This document shows, piece by piece, positions 9,132 through 18,357 of a stretch of 64,000 nt of DNA. The stretch's first letter is position 1, and every line of letters begins with the position of its first letter. This DNA comes from Microbispora hainanensis. Lineage in GTDB: Bacteria > Actinomycetota > Actinomycetes > Streptosporangiales > Streptosporangiaceae. The stretch spans positions 62,001 through 126,000 of the forward strand of contig NZ_VIRM01000019.1 of the NCBI RefSeq assembly GCF_006874475.1. Reading direction: 5' to 3'. Both the position numbers and the translations under genes were made by a program. The notes below the pieces were generated by a model. It was not told the origin of the DNA. It ran no database searches and was given only the letters and a program-made list of their open reading frames with translations.

Positions 9132-9905
9132 ATGAGCCTTGAAGGACGTACGGCCCTCGTCACCGGCGCGGGGAGCGGCATCGGACGGGCGTGTGCCCGG
9201 CGCCTGGCCGCCGAGGGCGCGCACGTCGTCGTCGCCGACATCAACGCCGAGGCCGCGAGCAAGGTGGCCGCCGAGATCGGCGGCACGCCGGTGGCCGTCG
9301 ACCTGTCCGATCCGGAGTTCCTGGTGGCCTGGCGGGGCCAGCTCCCGCCCTCGCCGCACACGCATCTGCGCGCCGACATCGTCGTGAACAACGCGGGGTT
9401 CCAGCACGTCGCCCCGATCGAGGAGTTCCCGCCCGAGATCTTCAACAAGATCATGCGGGTGATGGTCGAGGCGCCGTTCCTGCTCGTGCGCGACGTGCTG
9501 CCCGGCATGTACGAGCGCGGCTGGGGCCGCATCGTCAACATCTCCTCGGTGCACGGACTGCGCGCCTCGCCGTTCAAGGCGGCCTATGTGACGGCCAAGC
9601 ACGCGCTGGAGGGCCTGTCGAAGGTGATCGCCCTCGAAGGGGCGGCCCACGGCGTGACCTCCACCTGCGTCAATCCCGCGTACGTCCGGACGCCGCTGGT
9701 GGAGAACCAGATCGCCGACCAGGCGCGCACCCACGGGATCAGCGAGGACGAGGTGGTGGAGCAGATCATGCTCGCCCCCGCGGCGATCAAGCGGCTGGTC
9801 GAGCCGGACGAGGTGGCCGAGCTGGTGGCCTACCTGTGCGGGCCGCAGGGGTCGTTCGTCACCGGCGTCTCGATTCCCATCGACGGAGGATGGAGCGCAC
9901 GCTGA
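9132..9905 (+). CDS. 3-hydroxybutyrate dehydrogenase-like SDR
   Basis: Classical short-chain dehydrogenase, 257 aa. Seen: NAD-binding TGAGSGIGRA near residue 10, NNAG, catalytic Ser-Tyr-Lys with YVTAKHALEG, and the C-terminal IDGGWSAR ending that is typical of bacterial D-3-hydroxybutyrate dehydrogenases. It should oxidise D-3-hydroxybutyrate to acetoacetate with NAD+. The downstream regulator overlaps its last 16 bp, and a transporter and two hydrolases follow, which supports a role in hydroxyalkanoate use. Another SDR substrate cannot be excluded from sequence alone. Confidence 0.85.
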   Translation: MSLEGRTALVTGAGSGIGRACARRLAAEGAHVVVADINAEAASKVAAEIGGTPVAVDLSDPEFLVAWRGQLPPSPHTHLRADIVVNNAGFQHVAPIEEFPPEIFNKIMRVMVEAPFLLVRDVLPGMYERGWGRIVNISSVHGLRASPFKAAYVTAKHALEGLSKVIALEGAAHGVTSTCVNPAYVRTPLVENQIADQARTHGISEDEVVEQIMLAPAAIKRLVEPDEVAELVAYLCGPQGSFVTGVSIPIDGGWSAR

Positions 9906-11818
9906 CCACACCGGCTCCCAAGAACGCGACGGCTCCGGCGAGCGGCGCGCACGCCTATCTCGACCTGCTCGCACGGGAGGCGTCGGCGGTCGAGTTCGAG
10001 GGCCCGATCCTGCAGGCCAGGGCGGCCGGGGCCGACTCCGCCACGCTGGAGGAGCTGGAGCGGGCCAAGGTCGCGGCGCTCCAGGTGCGGGCCGTGCTGC
10101 GCCGGCGGGCCAAGCGGGAGGCGGAGCTGTCGGCGCTGTTCGACACCGCCAGCGACCTGGCCGGGCTGCGCGACCTCGACGCGGTGCTCCAGGCAATCGT
10201 GCACCGGTCCAGGCAGCTGCTCGCGACCGACATCGCGTACATGACGCTGAACGACCCCGAGCGCGGCGACACCTACATGCGGGTGACCGACGGGTCGATC
10301 TCGGCCAGCTTCCGGCGGCTGCGGCTGCCCATGGGCGCCGGGCTGGGCGGGCTGGTGGCGCAGAGCGGCACGCCGTACAACACGGCGGACTACTTCGCCG
10401 ACCCCCGGTTCCGGCACACGAACACGATCGACGTGGCCGTCCACGAGGAGGGCCTGGTGGCGATCCTCGGGGTGCCGCTGCGGCTCGGCACGCAGGTCAT
10501 CGGCGTGCTGTTCGCGGCCAACCGCAGCGCGAGGCCGTTCGCGCAGGAGGAGGTGGCGCTGCTGTGCTCGCTGGCGGCGCACGCCGCCGTGGCCATCGAC
10601 ACCGCCCGGCTGCTGCAGGAGACCCGGGCCGCGCTGGGCGAGCTGAGTGAGGCGAACACGCTGATCAGGGCGCACAGCGAGTCGATCGAGCGGGCCGCGG
10701 ACGCGCACGACCGGATGACCGGCCTCGTGCTGCGCGGCGGCCTGCGTGGAGGCGGGGTCGAGGACGTCGCCGCGGTCGTCACCGAGGTGCTGGGCGGCCG
10801 GCTGACCGTGCTGGACGACGAGGGCCGTCCCCTCGTGGGCGAGTCCGGCGACCTGGAGGTGGGCGTCTTCGACGCCGCGCAGTCGTCGCGGGCACTGGGC
10901 CGCACGGTCAAGCGCGGCGACGCGTACGTCGCGTCGGTGGACGTCGGGGCGGCGCCGCTGTGCACGCTGGTCCTGCGGACCGATCACCTGGTGTCCGACA
11001 CCGACCAGCGGATCCTGGAGCGCGCGGCGATCGTCACCGCGCTGCTGCTGCTGTTCCGCCGCAGCGTCGCCGAGGCGGAGGGGCGGGTGCGGGGCGAACT
11101 GCTCGACGATCTGGTCTCCCGTCCGGAGCTGCGCGGGCTGGACGACCGGGCGCGACGGCTCGGCATCCATCTCGGCGCGCCGCACGTGCTGGTGGTGGCG
11201 CGGCACGACGGGCAGCGGGAGCGCGGCGCGTTCTGGGCGTCGTCGCAGGCGACGCTGGCGCACGGCCTCGCCACGGCCAGGGGCGACGAGGTCGTGCTGC
11301 TGCTGCCCGGCGACCGGCCGGGCGCGCTGGCCCGGCGCGTCGCGGCCGAGCTGAGCGCCTCGCTCGGCCGCCCGGCGACGGCGGGGGCCGCGATGGCCAC
11401 GGGTCCGGCGACGGCGGTGGCGTCCGCCTATCAGGAGGCCCGCCGGTGCGCGGGGGCCCTGGTCGCGTTGGACCGTACGGGTGACGGCGCGAGCGCCGAG
11501 GAGCTGGGCTTCGTCGGCCTGCTGGTGGGCGAGCGGCGCGAGGTGTCGGGCTTCCTCGCGGGCGCGCTCGGGCCGGTGCTCGACTACGACGCGCGCCGGG
11601 GAACCGCCCTGGTCAAGACGCTCAACGCCTATTTCGGCACGGGCGGCTCGCTGTCGCGTACGGCCGAGGCCCTGCACATCCACGTGAACACGGTGACCCA
11701 GCGGCTCGACCGGGTCGGGCAGCTGCTCGGCGACGACTGGCAGGAGCCGGAGCGCGCCCTGGAGATCCAGCTCGCGCTGCGGCTGCACCGGCTGCGCACC
11801 CACATGCCGGACGCCTGA
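9890..11818 (+). CDS. GAF-domain PucR/CdaR-type transcriptional regulator
   Basis: About 642 aa. A GAF sensor domain spans roughly residues 80-200 (AIVHRSRQLLATDIAYMTL, LGGLVAQSGTPYNT); a central CdaR-like domain follows; the C-terminus carries the PucR-type helix-turn-helix (LNAYFGTGGSLSRTAEAL, HIHVNTVTQRLDRV). Such proteins usually activate neighbouring catabolic genes when a ligand binds the sensor. The ATG at 9890 directly abuts GGAGG, so initiation could also be slightly downstream (for example CTG at 9902); the longer frame upstream is only the shadow of the SDR gene. It is cotranscribed with the SDR and probably controls the transporter and hydrolases that follow. Confidence 0.85.
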   Translation: MERTLTTPAPKNATAPASGAHAYLDLLAREASAVEFEGPILQARAAGADSATLEELERAKVAALQVRAVLRRRAKREAELSALFDTASDLAGLRDLDAVLQAIVHRSRQLLATDIAYMTLNDPERGDTYMRVTDGSISASFRRLRLPMGAGLGGLVAQSGTPYNTADYFADPRFRHTNTIDVAVHEEGLVAILGVPLRLGTQVIGVLFAANRSARPFAQEEVALLCSLAAHAAVAIDTARLLQETRAALGELSEANTLIRAHSESIERAADAHDRMTGLVLRGGLRGGGVEDVAAVVTEVLGGRLTVLDDEGRPLVGESGDLEVGVFDAAQSSRALGRTVKRGDAYVASVDVGAAPLCTLVLRTDHLVSDTDQRILERAAIVTALLLLFRRSVAEAEGRVRGELLDDLVSRPELRGLDDRARRLGIHLGAPHVLVVARHDGQRERGAFWASSQATLAHGLATARGDEVVLLLPGDRPGALARRVAAELSASLGRPATAGAAMATGPATAVASAYQEARRCAGALVALDRTGDGASAEELGFVGLLVGERREVSGFLAGALGPVLDYDARRGTALVKTLNAYFGTGGSLSRTAEALHIHVNTVTQRLDRVGQLLGDDWQEPERALEIQLALRLHRLRTHMPDA

Positions 11819-11841
11819 GGTGTGTGGCGGGGCCCCATAGG

Positions 11842-11857
11842 AGTGACCTCGGTCACT
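11842..11857. promoter_or_regulatory. Perfect inverted repeat, operator candidate for the MHS transporter operon
   Basis: AGTGACC-TC-GGTCACT is a 7-2-7 perfect palindrome in the 77-bp gap between the regulator and the transporter, 38 bp before the transporter ATG. Its position fits an operator overlapping the promoter of the transporter-hydrolase operon. Confidence 0.55.
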
Positions 11858-11895
11858 GCATACCGTGTGCGGAACCCCCCATCGGAGGAGTTCCC

Positions 11896-13233
11896 ATGGC
11901 AAACACCCCCCCTGCACGGATCGGAAAGGTCGTCGGGGCCAGCCTGATCGGCACCACCATCGAGTGGTACGACTTCTTCCTTTACGGCTCGGCCGCCGCC
12001 CTGGTGTTCAACAAGCTCTTCTTCCCCACCGAGGACGAGCTGACCGGCACCCTCCTGGCGTTCCTCACCTATGCCGTCGGCTTCGTCGCCCGGCCCCTCG
12101 GCGGGCTGGTCTTCGGCCACTACGGCGACCGGCTCGGCCGCAAGCGGCTGCTGGTCATCAGCCTGCTCATGATGGGCGGGTCGACGTTCCTCATCGGCTG
12201 CATGCCGACGTACGCCGCGCTCGGCGCCGGCGCGCCCCTGCTGCTGACGGCGCTCCGCCTGGTGCAGGGCTTCGCCCTCGGCGGCGAGTGGGGCGGCGCG
12301 GTGCTGCTGGTCTCCGAGCACGGCGACCCCCGCAACCGCGGCTTCTGGGCGTCCTGGCCGCAGGCCGGCGCTCCCGGTGGCAACCTGATCGCCACCGGTG
12401 TGCTGGCGCTGCTGGCCGCGGTGCAGTCCGAGGAGGCGTTCCTCGCCTGGGGCTGGCGGGTCGCGTTCCTGCTGTCCGGCGTGCTCGTGCTGATCGGCCT
12501 GTGGATCAGGCTCACGGTCACGGAGTCGCCGGTGTTCCAGCAGGCGCTGGAGCGGCAGGAGGCCGCGCCGAAGGCCCCCATCGTCGGCGTGGTGCGCCAC
12601 CACTGGCGCGACGTGCTGGTCGCCATGGGCGCCCGGATGGCCGAGAACGTCTCCTACTACGTCATCACGGCGTTCGTCCTCGTCTACGGCACCACCGCGG
12701 CGGGCCTGCCCAAGGGCACCGTGCTCAACGCCGTGCTGATCGGCTCGGCGATCCACTTCATCACGATCCCGCTGTGGGGCGCGCTGTCGGACCGGGTCGG
12801 CCGCAAGCCGGTCTATCTTCTCGGCGCCGTCGGCGTCGGGCTGTGGGCCTTCGCGTTCTTCCCGCTGATCGACACCAAGAGCTTCTTCCTGGTCACCGTG
12901 GCGGTGACGATCGGCCTGGTGCTGCACGGCGCCATGTACGGCCCGCAGGCGGCGTTCTTCTCCGAGCTGTTCGCCACCCGGATGCGCTATTCCGGCGTGT
13001 CGATCGGCTACCAGCTCGCCTCGATCGCGGCGGGCGGCGTGGCCCCGCTGATCGCGGTCGCCCTGCTCGACGCGTACGGGTCGAGCGTGCCGGTCTCCGT
13101 CTACGTGGTGGCGGCGGCGATCCTCACGATCATCGCGGTGGTCGCCTCCAGGGAGACCCGCGACCGCGACCTGTCCGCCATCGAGCCGACCTCGGGCGCC
13201 GCGCACGCCGCCGCGATCGTGAAGGAGGCCTGA
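11896..13233 (+). CDS. MHS-family MFS transporter (metabolite:H+ symporter)
   Basis: 445 aa with twelve predicted membrane helices. The start of the protein, IGTTIEWYDFFLYGSAAAL, and GHYGDRLGRKRLL in the loop between helices 2 and 3 are hallmarks of the metabolite:H+ symporter subfamily (shikimate, proline/betaine, alpha-ketoglutarate carriers). The start is chosen at 11896 because GGAGGAG lies 6 bp upstream; an upstream in-frame ATG at 11824 has no such support. Its stop overlaps the next start (TGATG). Context suggests uptake of a hydroxy acid such as 3-hydroxybutyrate; the substrate is inferred. Confidence 0.88.
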   Translation: MANTPPARIGKVVGASLIGTTIEWYDFFLYGSAAALVFNKLFFPTEDELTGTLLAFLTYAVGFVARPLGGLVFGHYGDRLGRKRLLVISLLMMGGSTFLIGCMPTYAALGAGAPLLLTALRLVQGFALGGEWGGAVLLVSEHGDPRNRGFWASWPQAGAPGGNLIATGVLALLAAVQSEEAFLAWGWRVAFLLSGVLVLIGLWIRLTVTESPVFQQALERQEAAPKAPIVGVVRHHWRDVLVAMGARMAENVSYYVITAFVLVYGTTAAGLPKGTVLNAVLIGSAIHFITIPLWGALSDRVGRKPVYLLGAVGVGLWAFAFFPLIDTKSFFLVTVAVTIGLVLHGAMYGPQAAFFSELFATRMRYSGVSIGYQLASIAAGGVAPLIAVALLDAYGSSVPVSVYVVAAAILTIIAVVASRETRDRDLSAIEPTSGAAHAAAIVKEA

Positions 13234-14567
13234 TGCGCTCCGGTTCCGTCCTGCTGGCCGCACTGGCGCTGGCCCTCCCCCTGGCCGCCGCCGTCCCGTC
13301 CGAGGCCGCCGCCTGCCCGAACGTGACCGTGCCGGGCGCGCAGAAGCAGGTGACCGCCTGCCTCGACGACCTGACCACGAAGGGCACGCTGGTCTCCGGG
13401 CACACCGACCAGTCGGACTGGTCGGGCCTCAACTCCCCCGGCGCCGTCAACCCCAGCGGGGTGCCCGGCCTGCAGGTCGACGGCTACTTCCCCGACACCT
13501 CCACGGGCAACACCAACCACGGCTGGAACCACGACGCGCAGTTCGTGATCCGGCTGCCGAAGAAGTGGAACGGCGGCCTGGTCGTCGCCGGGTCGCCCGG
13601 CAACCGGGAGACCTACGCCAACGACTTCACGATCTCCGACTGGGCGCTGGCCAAGGGCTACGCGTACGCCGCGACCGACAAGGGCAACACCGGCGTCGAG
13701 TTCTACCGCGACGGTGTGCGGCCCGGCGACGCGGTGGCCGAGTGGAACCGCCGGGTCAGCGAGCTGGCGGTCGCCGCCAAGGCCGTCGTCAAGCAGCGCT
13801 ACGGCAGGCCGGCCCGCACGACGATTGCGGCCGGGCAGTCCAACGGCGGCTACCTGGTCCGCTGGCAGATCGAGAACCGTCCCGACCTGTTCGACGGCGG
13901 CGTCGACTGGGAGGGCACGCTCTTCACGGCCGACGGGCCCAACCTGCTGACGTTCCTGCCGCCCGCGCTGCGCGCGTACGCGAAGGGCGACACCGCCGGG
14001 GTGGCGGCGGCGGGCTTCGCGCCGGAGTCCGACTTCCTGTGGCCGTTCCACTACCAGTACTACTGGGACCTCACCCAGCGCCTCTATCGCGAGGAGTTCG
14101 ACCCCGGCTACGACGGCGACGCCGAGGCGGGCACGCCGTTCTGCGCGTCCGGCACGCCCGGCTGCGACACGGACTACGACTACGCCTCCAGGCCCGCCGC
14201 GGTGAAGCAGGCGATGGCGCGGGTGAGCCTCACCGGGAAGATCAAGCGGCCGCTGGTCATCGTCCACGGCACCCTGGACACGCTGCTGCCGATCCGCGAG
14301 GATTCCGACGTCTACGCCAAGATGATCGGTGATCGGCACCGCGACCGGCTGATGCGCTACTACCGCTTCGAGGGCGGCAACCACGTCGACAGCCTCTACC
14401 CGTCGTTCCCCGACCGGCTGCGGCCCCTGCTGCCGTGCTTCCGCAGCGCGTTCACCGCCCTGGAGAAGTGGATCGGCACGGGCACGCCGCCGCCCCCGAA
14501 CGCCACCCTGCCTCGCCCGGCCTCGGGCGACCTTGAGAACACCTGCACCTTGGGAGCGACACCATGA
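13233..14567 (+). CDS. Secreted SNGG-type alpha/beta hydrolase, 3-hydroxybutyrate-oligomer hydrolase-like
   Basis: 444 aa with an N-terminal signal peptide (MRSGSVLLAALALALPLAAA, cleavage near ALA/SEAAA). The nucleophile is in GQSNGGY, the acid in HGTLDTLLP and the histidine in GGNHVDSLY, a standard Ser-Asp-His order. The SNGG nucleophile motif resembles extracellular 3-hydroxybutyrate-oligomer hydrolases; the Cys-Ser and Cys-His pair of true tannases is absent. Six cysteines may form disulfides outside the cell. RBS AAGGAGG overlaps the transporter 3' end, and its stop overlaps the next ATG. Likely releases monomers for the adjacent transporter; exact polymer or ester is not shown. Confidence 0.75.
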   Translation: MRSGSVLLAALALALPLAAAVPSEAAACPNVTVPGAQKQVTACLDDLTTKGTLVSGHTDQSDWSGLNSPGAVNPSGVPGLQVDGYFPDTSTGNTNHGWNHDAQFVIRLPKKWNGGLVVAGSPGNRETYANDFTISDWALAKGYAYAATDKGNTGVEFYRDGVRPGDAVAEWNRRVSELAVAAKAVVKQRYGRPARTTIAAGQSNGGYLVRWQIENRPDLFDGGVDWEGTLFTADGPNLLTFLPPALRAYAKGDTAGVAAAGFAPESDFLWPFHYQYYWDLTQRLYREEFDPGYDGDAEAGTPFCASGTPGCDTDYDYASRPAAVKQAMARVSLTGKIKRPLVIVHGTLDTLLPIREDSDVYAKMIGDRHRDRLMRYYRFEGGNHVDSLYPSFPDRLRPLLPCFRSAFTALEKWIGTGTPPPPNATLPRPASGDLENTCTLGATP

Positions 14568-15583
14568 CCCTGCCGATATCCGCCGAGCGCGTCAGCACGT
14601 CCCGTCTGACCCTCAACGTCCTGTCCATTCCGGGCTCGGCGGGTGACCCTGTGGTGTTCGTCCACGGCAACGTCTCCTCCAGCGCGTTCTGGCGGTCGAC
14701 GATGACCGCGATCGCGGCCGAGGGCTTCCGTCCGTACGCGGTGGACCTGCGCGGCTTCGGCGAGACCGACCCCGAGCCGGTGGACGCGAGCCGGGGCGTG
14801 CGCGACTACTCCGACGACGTGCTCGCGCTGCTCGACCGGATCGGTCCCGCGCATCTCGTGGGCTGGAGCCTCGGCGGCGGGGTCGTCATGCAGGCCCTGC
14901 GCGACCGGCCCGACGTGGTCCTCAGCGCCGTCCTGGTCAACCCCGTCTCGCCGTACGGCTTCGGCGGCACGACGGGCCCGGACGGCGTGCTCACCAGCCC
15001 CGACGGCGCGGGCTCCGGCGGCGGCGCGGCCAACCCCGAGTTCGTGGCCGCGCTCCGGGCGGGCGACCGGTCCGACGGCTCCCCCGTCTCGCCCCGCGCC
15101 GTGCTGCGCGCCACGTACGTCGCCGCCGGGACCGACCTGGGCGAGGAGGAGGACGCGTTCGTGGAGTCGATGCTGTCCACCCGGATCGGCGACGACCACT
15201 ACCCGGGCGACTCGGCGGCCTCGGACGCCTGGCCGAACGTCGCGCCGGGCAAGCGGGGCGTGCTGAACACGATCGCGCCGACCAATTTCCGGATCGACGA
15301 CCTGCACGAGATCGACCCGAAGCCGCCCATCCTGTGGATCAGGGGCGACCAGGACGTGATCGTCTCCGACACGTCGCTGTTCGACCTCGCCCACCTGGGC
15401 GCGATCGGCGCCGTGCCCGGCTGGGACGGCACGCCCGCCCAGCCCATGGTGGCCCAGACGCGGGCCGTGCTGGAGCGCTACGGCGACTACCGGGAGGTCG
15501 TCGTCGAGGGCGCCGGCCACGGCCCGCACCTCGACAGGCCCGAGGAGTTCCGCGCGGCGCTCCTCGGCCACCTGCGGGGATAG
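14564..15583 (+). CDS. Cytoplasmic alpha/beta hydrolase
   Basis: 339 aa, no signal peptide. Oxyanion region HGNVSSSAFW, nucleophile elbow GWSLGGG, acid in IRGDQDVIV and histidine in GAGHGPHLDRPEE give the complete triad. Start overlaps the preceding stop by 4 bp (ATGA), so the two hydrolases are translationally coupled. The arrangement of one secreted and one intracellular hydrolase with a transporter between suggests stepwise cutting of an oligomer, the second acting on imported dimers or lactones. The gene converges on the glycosyltransferase with 14 bp between stops. Confidence 0.82.
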   Translation: MTLPISAERVSTSRLTLNVLSIPGSAGDPVVFVHGNVSSSAFWRSTMTAIAAEGFRPYAVDLRGFGETDPEPVDASRGVRDYSDDVLALLDRIGPAHLVGWSLGGGVVMQALRDRPDVVLSAVLVNPVSPYGFGGTTGPDGVLTSPDGAGSGGGAANPEFVAALRAGDRSDGSPVSPRAVLRATYVAAGTDLGEEEDAFVESMLSTRIGDDHYPGDSAASDAWPNVAPGKRGVLNTIAPTNFRIDDLHEIDPKPPILWIRGDQDVIVSDTSLFDLAHLGAIGAVPGWDGTPAQPMVAQTRAVLERYGDYREVVVEGAGHGPHLDRPEEFRAALLGHLRG

Positions 15584-15597
15584 GCCCGCGCGGATCG

Positions 15598-17562
15598 CTA
15601 CCGGCGGTCGCGCAGGACGCGGACGGCGATGCGCCGCAGCAGTGAGGGGCCCTGTGGCGACGCTCCGGCGGGCAGGACGTGCACCTGTCCGCCGCGGCGC
15701 ACCGTCAGCCCGAACAGCAGGTCCACGTCCTTCTGGTCGACGCGGAGCGCGGGCCGCCAGGATCCCGGGCCGAGGCAGTCGTCCCCGCCGATCCGGCTGA
15801 CCGGCACCCGCGCGACGAGCTGACCGGCCACCCGGCCGGGGATTCCCGGCTCGACCAGCGCGGGCACGATCATGCTGCGCCCGCGTCCGTCCTGCTCGCG
15901 CAGCACCAGCTCGGTCGGCGGCCCGCCGCTCGGCGGCACGTACGGCACGGGCACGACGACGAAGACGTGCCCCTCCTGCCTGGCCACGGTGGCCCGCGAC
16001 GAGACCAGCGCGATCGACTCGGGGAACGACTTCGGCTCCACGCAGACGCCCAGCTCGCCGCGCTCGGACCAGCACGGCACGACGAGCCGCCTGGGCTCGC
16101 CGGCGAGCGCGCCCGCGCAGCTCATCGGCAGGGCGGGGCGAGCCACCCGGGTGCGGCCCGTGTGCACGCCCCGCATGCGCACGTGGATCTCCCACAGCCC
16201 GGCGGGCAGCGGCCGTCCGAGGGCCGCCGCGCCGGCGTCGAGGCGGGCCTGGCCGTTCACCCACACACGCACCTGGCCGCCGTGCTCCTGGTCGCCGAGG
16301 CTCGCGCGGCCCACCGAACAGGTGACCGGCAGCGAGTGGACCACCCCGGTCTCCGCATGGCGTACGCAGACCTCCACGCGGGCCCGGCGCACCGCGTCGG
16401 TCACGTCGGCGCCCTCGTCGTCGAGCAGGCCGTCGAGCAGGCCCTCGACCCCGGGAGGCGGCGTCCACAGCAGGCGGTCGCCCCGCTGCCGCAGCCAGAG
16501 CGGGGCGCCTCCGGCCCGCAGGATCTCCACGCTCAGGTCGAGCATCAGCACGCCCTGGTCCCAGCGCAGCTCCCGCAGCTCCGCGCTGAGTTTGGCGCCC
16601 CGGGACGCCTCGGCGAGCGCGACCAGCGCGTCGAGGCGGTCCAGGCGCAGCAGCGCCGCACGGGCGCGCAGGTGCGCGGGCAGATGGGTGTCGAGCGCGG
16701 CGGGAAAACGGTCGAGGGTGAAGCGGCGCAGGAACGAGAACAGCACCATGCGCTCGTCGGGCTCGGCGGCGAGGAACCGCGCGCCCGCGAGACGGCGCAG
16801 GCCGAGCGTCCGATACCAGTGAGCCTGGATGCGCTCCCGCTGCGGTCCCGGCTCGGTGTAGGCGTCCACCACGTCGAAGATCGCGTTGAGGCCGTCGAAG
16901 AGCGCCTCGGCGTCGGGCGTCTCCTCCTCCGCCGTCCCCGGCGACGGCGGGCCGAGGTGGCAGCAGATCTCGTCGGACAGCACGGCGATCACCTTCGCGG
17001 CGAGGTACGCCCTGGTCACGAACGCCTGCTCGGACAGCGGCCGGTCGGTGAAGCGGAGCTGGCAGGTCTCCAGGAAGTCGCGGCTGAACAGCTTGTGCGC
17101 CGTCGGCAGCGCGAGGAGATGGTCGCGCAGCACGTCGGCCCGGTCGCGGTCGCGCGAGAAGGCGGCCGGCGGCGGCCCCTGGCCGGCGAGCCTGCCGATC
17201 AGCACGTCGGCGTCGGTCTCCACGGCCCTGTCGTACATCCGCTCCAGGGCGTGCGGCTCCAGCCGGTCGTACTGGCCGATCAGGTAGACGTACTCGCCGC
17301 GGGCCACCGACAGGCCGACGTTGCGCCCGCGCGCGGGCGAGCCGCTGTTGTCGAGGTGCAGGACCCGCACGTTGTCGCGTTGCTCGGCGATGGCGTCGAG
17401 CCGCCTGCGGGTCCCGTCCGTCGATCCGTCGTCGGCGAAGACGACCTCGTACTCATCCGGCGGCAGCGACTGCTCCAGCACCGAGCGCACGCACGCGCCG
17501 AAGGCGTCGTTCGACAGCCCGGGGTTGGACACGGGCATAACCACGCTGACCTTCACACCCAT
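15598..17562 (-). CDS. GT2-family glycosyltransferase, teichoic-acid-type, with altered DXD motif
   Basis: 654 aa. The N-terminal ~120 residues are a GT-A fold (VSVVMPVSNPG, FADDGSTDGT, GSPARGRNVGLSVARGEYV). The usual metal-binding DADD/DSDD position reads LIGQYDRLEP, so only the last aspartate remains. The rest (~300-654) is beta-rich, as in TarP/TarS-like enzymes that glycosylate wall teichoic acid. No membrane helix is seen; it probably works at the inner membrane face on a cell-wall glycopolymer. Start is the ATG at 17562; the upstream neighbour is a lytic transglycosylase on the same strand, 81 bp away. The acceptor is unknown. Confidence 0.8.
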   Translation of the reverse strand: MGVKVSVVMPVSNPGLSNDAFGACVRSVLEQSLPPDEYEVVFADDGSTDGTRRRLDAIAEQRDNVRVLHLDNSGSPARGRNVGLSVARGEYVYLIGQYDRLEPHALERMYDRAVETDADVLIGRLAGQGPPPAAFSRDRDRADVLRDHLLALPTAHKLFSRDFLETCQLRFTDRPLSEQAFVTRAYLAAKVIAVLSDEICCHLGPPSPGTAEEETPDAEALFDGLNAIFDVVDAYTEPGPQRERIQAHWYRTLGLRRLAGARFLAAEPDERMVLFSFLRRFTLDRFPAALDTHLPAHLRARAALLRLDRLDALVALAEASRGAKLSAELRELRWDQGVLMLDLSVEILRAGGAPLWLRQRGDRLLWTPPPGVEGLLDGLLDDEGADVTDAVRRARVEVCVRHAETGVVHSLPVTCSVGRASLGDQEHGGQVRVWVNGQARLDAGAAALGRPLPAGLWEIHVRMRGVHTGRTRVARPALPMSCAGALAGEPRRLVVPCWSERGELGVCVEPKSFPESIALVSSRATVARQEGHVFVVVPVPYVPPSGGPPTELVLREQDGRGRSMIVPALVEPGIPGRVAGQLVARVPVSRIGGDDCLGPGSWRPALRVDQKDVDLLFGLTVRRGGQVHVLPAGASPQGPSLLRRIAVRVLRDRR

Positions 17563-17643
17563 GAGGCCAAGCGTGCAGTGCGATCCCCGTCGTACGCGCG
17601 GGCTTGCCGAAAGGTCGAGAAACCCTGACCAGAGTTTCGCGGT

Positions 17644-18357
17644 TCAGTACCAGCCGGTGGACTGGGAGTGCCCCCAGGCGCCGCAGGGCGTCTTGTAGCG
17701 GCCGGAGATGTAGCCGAGACCCCATTTGATCTGGGTCGCGGGGTTGGTCTGCCAGTCGGATCCCGCGCTCGCCATCTTGCTGCCGGGCAGCGACTGGGGG
17801 ATGCCGTAGGCGCCGCTGTAGCGGTTCATGGCCCGCTCATTCCAGTGGCTCTCCTTGTCCCACAGGCGCTCCAGGCAGCCCCACTCGGCGCCGGACCAGC
17901 CGCGGGCCGCGGCCATCTCCTTGCCGATCGCCTTGTTGCTGCCGGGGTCGGGCGTGGAGCCGGGCGGGAAGTTGGCCGGGTTGAAACCACCGCCGCCGGG
18001 GGCCTTCTCGGCGATCTCGACCGGGTCGAGGCCCTTCTTCCGGCCCTCGCGGGTGCTTTCCAGCCGCTCCTTGCGCAGCGCCTGGACCGCCTGCTCCTTG
18101 AGGATGTCGGTCTCGGGGTCGGGCGCGTTCGGGTCGAGGGCGAGGAAGCTGTCCGGGCCCAGCACCTGCTTGGGCGCGCTGCTGTGCTCGATCGAGGTGC
18201 GGACGACGAAGGCCGTCCCACCGGCGAGCACGGCCAGGCTGACGGCGAGGATCGCCATCCCCTTGGGGGTCAGCCGGCCCGACCCTGGGCGGCCGCCGGT
18301 TCCCCGCCGCGAGCGGGCGGCGCGGGGACGATCCTTCAACTGCTGACCAGAGCTCAC
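17644..18357 (-). CDS. Membrane-anchored lytic transglycosylase-like protein
   Basis: 237 aa. A basic Arg/Gly-rich cytoplasmic tail (1-30) precedes one transmembrane helix (~33-52, MAILAVSLAVLAGGTAFVV); then a charged linker and a C-terminal SLT/RPF-like domain (~150-237) with the probable catalytic Glu in LWDKESHWNERAMN and the usual GAYGIPQSLPGSKM segment. It should cleave peptidoglycan glycan strands outside the membrane. Upstream on its strand lies a perfect CRP-type site, 107 bp before the start, suggesting cAMP-linked control as known for some actinobacterial rpf/SLT genes. Confidence 0.85.
   Translation of the reverse strand: MSSGQQLKDRPRAARSRRGTGGRPGSGRLTPKGMAILAVSLAVLAGGTAFVVRTSIEHSSAPKQVLGPDSFLALDPNAPDPETDILKEQAVQALRKERLESTREGRKKGLDPVEIAEKAPGGGGFNPANFPPGSTPDPGSNKAIGKEMAAARGWSGAEWGCLERLWDKESHWNERAMNRYSGAYGIPQSLPGSKMASAGSDWQTNPATQIKWGLGYISGRYKTPCGAWGHSQSTGWY

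Noticed and set aside
13233-14567. Tannase or feruloyl esterase
   Set aside because: The Ser nucleophile lacks the adjacent Cys, and His lacks its Cys partner, which define the CS-D-HC tannase motif.
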